Assembly (NCBI GenBank): GCA_033239005.1
Contig: BSQZ01000011.1
Location: 5,253,001-5,317,000, forward strand
Length of the DNA: 64,000 nucleotides
Reading direction: 5' to 3'
Source: Lamellibrachia satsuma
Lineage: Eukaryota > Annelida > Polychaeta > Sabellida > Siboglinidae
In this document: in pieces, positions 60,501 through 64,000 of the stretch
Layout of the letters: each line of letters opens with the position of its first letter
Position numbering within the stretch: the first letter of the stretch is position 1
Program-made: the position numbers and the translations under genes
Notes under the pieces: generated by a model
The model's database searches: none
Told to the model about the DNA's origin: nothing
What the model saw: the letters and a program-made list of their open reading frames with translations, nothing else

Positions 60501-61428
60501 CAACAGAAACGTGTCCTAGACGCGGCTCATTTAATTCTGCTACATCGCACGAGGACACGACATAATGAATGAACTATGCATAACGCTGTCTGACATTTAT
60601 TACAATATGATTTACCGCCACAGGCAAACTCGCTGACTATCTCGATACAAACCGTAGATAAAACATGACTCATACTCCGAGCCATTTGATAAACCCGATC
60701 GTCCTACGAAGAATGTGTCAAATGTAGATGATATGAAACGGTTTCTATGAAGAAAAACAAAGTCCTACTGGTAATTTGCAAAACATGACAATGTCTGTAG
60801 ACACTATTTTTGGCGACCACGTAGTTTTTTTTCCCGAACGAAGTCAAATTAATCAAATCAAATAATAAATACTGTATTGTCTGTCTTAAAACCATACATT
60901 TTAAAACAGAAAATTGTCTTCAGACTCATCCATTAATTAATTACATCTTTAGAATAACACAGGCAACGTGTTTGGGTAATTAAGGATATACAGTTAGATC
61001 AAGAGCTGTGATTTCATTTCAAGATAACTTTATGAAATCATAGTTAACAGTATTTAAATCAATGAATAAAATATTTTCAGACGTGAAAATGGTTTGATTT
61101 TCACAGATGTCTAAAACGTGTTTAGGGGGATCAATTAGATAAATTCTGGCGGATAACACACTGACAACGTATTGAGTGTCCCAGGTCTTTGCTCGACTGT
61201 ATGGATTAAGTTACTAACATATTTGATTCATAGATTATGGGAACCTCTCAGTTTCCACCATTTACCGTAAAAACGCGTAGGATGTCAAAATATATGTGCC
61301 TATACTTACTAAATAAATGTGATTTGATACCATAAATGCGTTCATCTTTCGTTGGACACAGGAAACAATCCCATATAACGTGGACTGTGTGTCAACAATG
61401 GTACACTGCCAATGCACGTACAGCAATT
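60501..61428. other. Anonymous intergenic sequence
   Basis: No gene recognised; see the note on the 30.6-kb resemblance at 61,375-61,405. Confidence 0.35.
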
Positions 61429-61490
61429 CACCCCACTTCGTCCCAGTTCACTAAGCTGTAAACATTAGTATCTGGCCACACACCACTCAT
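61429..61490 (+). repeat. SINE tail fragment
   Basis: TTCACCCCACTTCGTCCCAG, TTCACTAAGCTGTAAACATT and AGTATCTGGC correspond to 31,513-31,570 of the SINE at 31.4 kb. Confidence 0.6.
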
Positions 61491-62432
61491 TATCAGTCGT
61501 ATTTTTGATAAGCCATATCATTTAAGAGTGTCATTTTGCAGCCATCTGTAAAAAATACCATACGGAGGCATCGCTTTCCCGGCTACTCGATATGCATGCC
61601 TAACCACTTGACGGGGAAGGAACATACATCGTTCTCTCGCGCGGGAGAATGAGTTATAGGGCCAGCCTGTGCGACAATTATTGTCGTACAAAACGTTACT
61701 CTCGTGATCTCTCATCTGTTACTTTTTTCTCGAAAATACGATTTGGCGATGAAAACGAGACAGTTTAACAATATAGACTATATAGAGAAATCGTATTACG
61801 GCCGGTTGTTGGCAAACCAATGAATCCTGCCTCACATTTGAAAAAAATTAAATATAACTTTTTTATCGGATGAGTTATTGGCCTGTCAAATTCTCGTTTT
61901 ATTGAATTTCTTACGGTAAAAATGCCACAGCAATAAAGATTAAAACATGGATTATAACATTCTTAATTTAGATGTAGTTTGGGATCGAAACGTTAAAATA
62001 GTTTGAGCATTTTCTGTGATTCGTTATACATAAGGACTACCCAATAAAATGTAGATTACGTGTCAGGTGTGATTTTTGGGAGCGGTTCTGTTGATTTAGA
62101 CAGATCTTATAAATCGTTTTTAAAACATCGTCGTCATTTAGACGACAGATGGCGTTGTGTGACTCTTCAGAATACTGACCAATCATCACGGTTCAGACGG
62201 TGTGTTAAAAATATAAATCTGGCACCACTAATTCGCTGGTTTCATCAACATCTGTTGAAAAGCGCAGCCGAGTCTGTGAGAGTGAATACGTCCGCAAAAA
62301 TGCGAGACGTGTAAATCTGCCTCCACTGCACAGAAGAGCTCCACAGTAAGTAACATTGCAGGTCCTGACATCGTAAGTCTCTGGAGAAATCCGAAATGAA
62401 CACATTGAAGCATTTTGTTCTGTACTGATATT

Positions 62433-62436
<4 letters not shown>
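61491..62436. other. Anonymous intergenic sequence
   Basis: No gene supported; + strand ORF 62,060-62,314 (84 codons) lacks motifs or splice partners. Confidence 0.35.
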
Positions 62437-62689
<253 letters not shown>

Positions 62690-62692
<3 letters not shown>

Positions 62693-62830
62693 CTTTGCCT
62701 ATGTCTTTCGGAAGATAAACTAAAAGCCGTTGGTCCCTTCTACCTGGGGTCTATGCCAGGGGAAGTATAAAATCCCACACAGGGAGTAAATGTGTAACCT
62801 TTCGTGGAATCACCAAATCTACAGAAGGAA
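62690..62830 (+). mobile_element. SINE body without head
   Basis: CACTTTGCCTATGTCTTTCG, GAAGATAAACTAAAAGCCGT, TGGTCCCTTCTACCTGG, AATCCCACACAGGGAGTAAA and CCTTTCGTGG follow the SINE body and tail. The head is replaced by the CA microsatellite. Confidence 0.75.
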
Positions 62831-62941
62831 AACTCTAATGAACCACGCTGTAGGAGTTGTGATCACAGTAATTATAGCAACAGGAAAGTCATGATGGCGA
62901 CTTCAATTGAGCGACATTGTGATTCGATGAATCCCACTCGA

Positions 62942-62986
62942 GTTGTTATCATCATAATCATTATCATCATCATCATCATCAGTATT
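62942..62986 (+). repeat. ATC microsatellite
   Basis: ATCATCATAATCATTATCATC-type trinucleotide run just left of the hAT element. Confidence 0.85.
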
Positions 62987-63048
62987 GTCTAGTGAACTTG
63001 TCGAACCGGGCTTAAGTTTCGTAGCGAGCACGGAATGAAGATATTTGG

Positions 63049-63802
63049 CAGGGGTAGAACTTCAGTATTTATTTTACTAGACAGCAGGACTAGTAAAGAC
63101 AAAAGTTTACTAGTCCGCCAAAAGGTTTACTAGTCCTGTTATCAAAACATAACACAAATTTAAATCACAACAATTTATTTAAAACACAACAAAATACAGT
63201 GTTATCCAGGCCTGGCGTTGACACTGCCTGCCAGTTAGTCAGTGTCACTCAGCGTCGGAGGCACTACTGTCACAGTCAGTGTCACTGCTGTCAGTGCCAC
63301 TCTCACAGTCGTGCCTTGGCCCAAGTGGGTAAGTGTCTGGCCTCTGTGCTCCACCAGCACTCCACAGCTCGATGGCCTCCTTTGGTTCAAGCGCAGCGAT
63401 GTCCGGTGATCTCAGCTGGATGGTCAACAGATCGGTCAGCCGATCCGCCTTCAGCACTGATCGGATGCTGCTCTTTGTCATTTTCAGCTGACTGAAACCT
63501 CTCTCCGCATCAGCTGAGCTGGCTGGCAGAGTGAGTATGGCGTCAACCAGCCGAAGTATGTTTCCACACTCTACCTGGTGGGCTGCGTTGACGCCAGACC
63601 ACGTCAGCTGTCGCACGTCTGGGAACTGCTCATACAGGATCCTCTTCAGCAGGGCACCTCCGTCTCCAATTGTATGGTTGGTGGCGCCACGCAACATGCT
63701 GATTTTTACGAGACAGCCGGACTAGTTGGTAGGCATGTGTACTAGTCCGCTGTAATCTTTACTAGTGTAGGAATAGCGGACTAGTGGGTAGTTCTATCCC
63801 TG
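63049..63802. mobile_element. Internally deleted hAT transposon, 754 bp
   Basis: The left end CAGGGGTAGAACTTC and the reverse complement of the right end, CAGGGATAGAACTAC, are near-matching inverted ends of hAT type. Both subterminal regions carry many copies of ACTAGTCC/GGACTAGT (63,089-63,096, 63,109-63,116, 63,130-63,137, 63,719-63,726, 63,740-63,747, 63,779-63,785), a pattern known for hAT transposase binding. Inside lies only the C-terminal part of the transposase. No intact 8-bp target duplication was seen (flanks ATATTTGG and CTTGGCGT). Confidence 0.8.
63245..63697 (-). pseudogene. hAT transposase C-terminal dimerisation domain
   Basis: A 150-codon open frame on the minus strand. The first 75 residues hold the hAT dimerisation signature ILTLPASSADAERGFSQLKM then TKSSIRSVLKADRLTDLLTI. 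The tail is acidic and Ser/Asp-rich (TDSSDTDCDSSASDAE) and ends at a stop at 63,245. Full hAT transposases are some 600-800 residues with an N-terminal zinc finger and an RNase H-like core; both are missing. The frame begins at an ATG beside the right inverted end, preceded by AATCAG that could be an old splice acceptor, so this is probably the last exon of a larger gene left after an internal deletion. The open frame suggests the deletion or insertion is not very old, or that the domain has been kept. Resembles ZNF862/C17orf113-like hAT relatives in style. Confidence 0.75.
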
Positions 63803-64000
63803 CTTGGCGTGATCCAGTTGCGCGCAGCTGATGCCGCGGGACTTGACCGTCGTAGGAAGACGCCAGGAAGAATGTCTAGGCCACAGGACAACAACTGTTA
63901 TCCCCGGGCGTGCCAGTAGGGGGTGGGGAGAGGCAGGAAACGCCGTCCTCTCCCGCAGGGATGAAGACAGGTGTTACAGTCAGACTAAGCCAGGCACATA
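63803..64000. other. Anonymous sequence to window end
   Basis: G+C richer than average, no gene supported. Confidence 0.35.

Noticed and set aside
63199..63725. Plus-strand ORFs of 98 and 64 codons
   Set aside because: Antisense shadows of the hAT dimerisation-domain ORF.

Overview
This is AT-rich nuclear DNA from an animal, most likely a marine invertebrate. The grounds are phase-consistent GT/AG exons, 5'-truncated non-LTR retrotransposons, tRNA-headed SINEs, pogo/Tigger-like and hAT DNA transposons, and a very high load of micro- and minisatellites. I cannot fix the phylum from the sequence. I see no bacterial-style operon, CRISPR array, rRNA gene or free-standing tRNA gene.

0-8.1 kb: the 3' end of one host gene on the + strand. 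Five coding exons (826-946, 1460-1602, 3416-3535, 7068-7189, 7665-7994) join in one continuous frame and end at a TAA. They encode about 278 C-terminal residues of a low-complexity, Trp/Pro/Gly-rich protein with one short charged, coiled-coil-like stretch. I do not recognise the family. Its introns hold a 1-kb Tigger-like element that landed inside a TACA microsatellite, and a nested pair of CR1-like LINE copies.

8.1-30 kb: no convincing host gene. The contents are a 1.9-kb satellite of 32-bp units; a MITE-like element with 29-30 bp inverted ends at 13.1-13.5 kb; a degenerate long-period tandem repeat (15.8-18.5 kb) interrupted by a SINE and by a LINE 3' end with a TAAG tail; a 22-bp minisatellite (19.8-20.2 kb); a second LINE lineage carrying a YADD reverse-transcriptase relic (20.5-21.5 kb); several VNTRs; and an antisense CR1-like copy (27.9-29.1 kb) followed by a dispersed repeat and a near-perfect 31-bp minisatellite.

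30-53 kb: mostly anonymous DNA with SINEs, dispersed-repeat copies, a long inverted repeat (40.18-40.36 kb), long TA and CA tracts, and a run of three unrelated minisatellites back to back (46.5-48.9 kb: 33, 27 and 49 bp units). The first of these shows an 8-unit higher-order duplication.

53-64 kb: a 204-codon minus-strand ORF resembling transposon-derived proteins, more VNTRs, further dispersed-repeat and SINE copies, and at the right edge a 754-bp hAT element with inverted ends that keeps only the C-terminal dimerisation domain of the transposase.

Taken together, the window is the tail of one host gene plus a dense, layered record of transposon insertion and tandem-repeat growth. I found no convincing new multi-gene system. 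The more unusual signals are the nested insertions, the dispersed families that can be defined from several copies inside this one window, the inverted-repeat elements, and minisatellites that seem to have arisen inside or at the edge of transposons.
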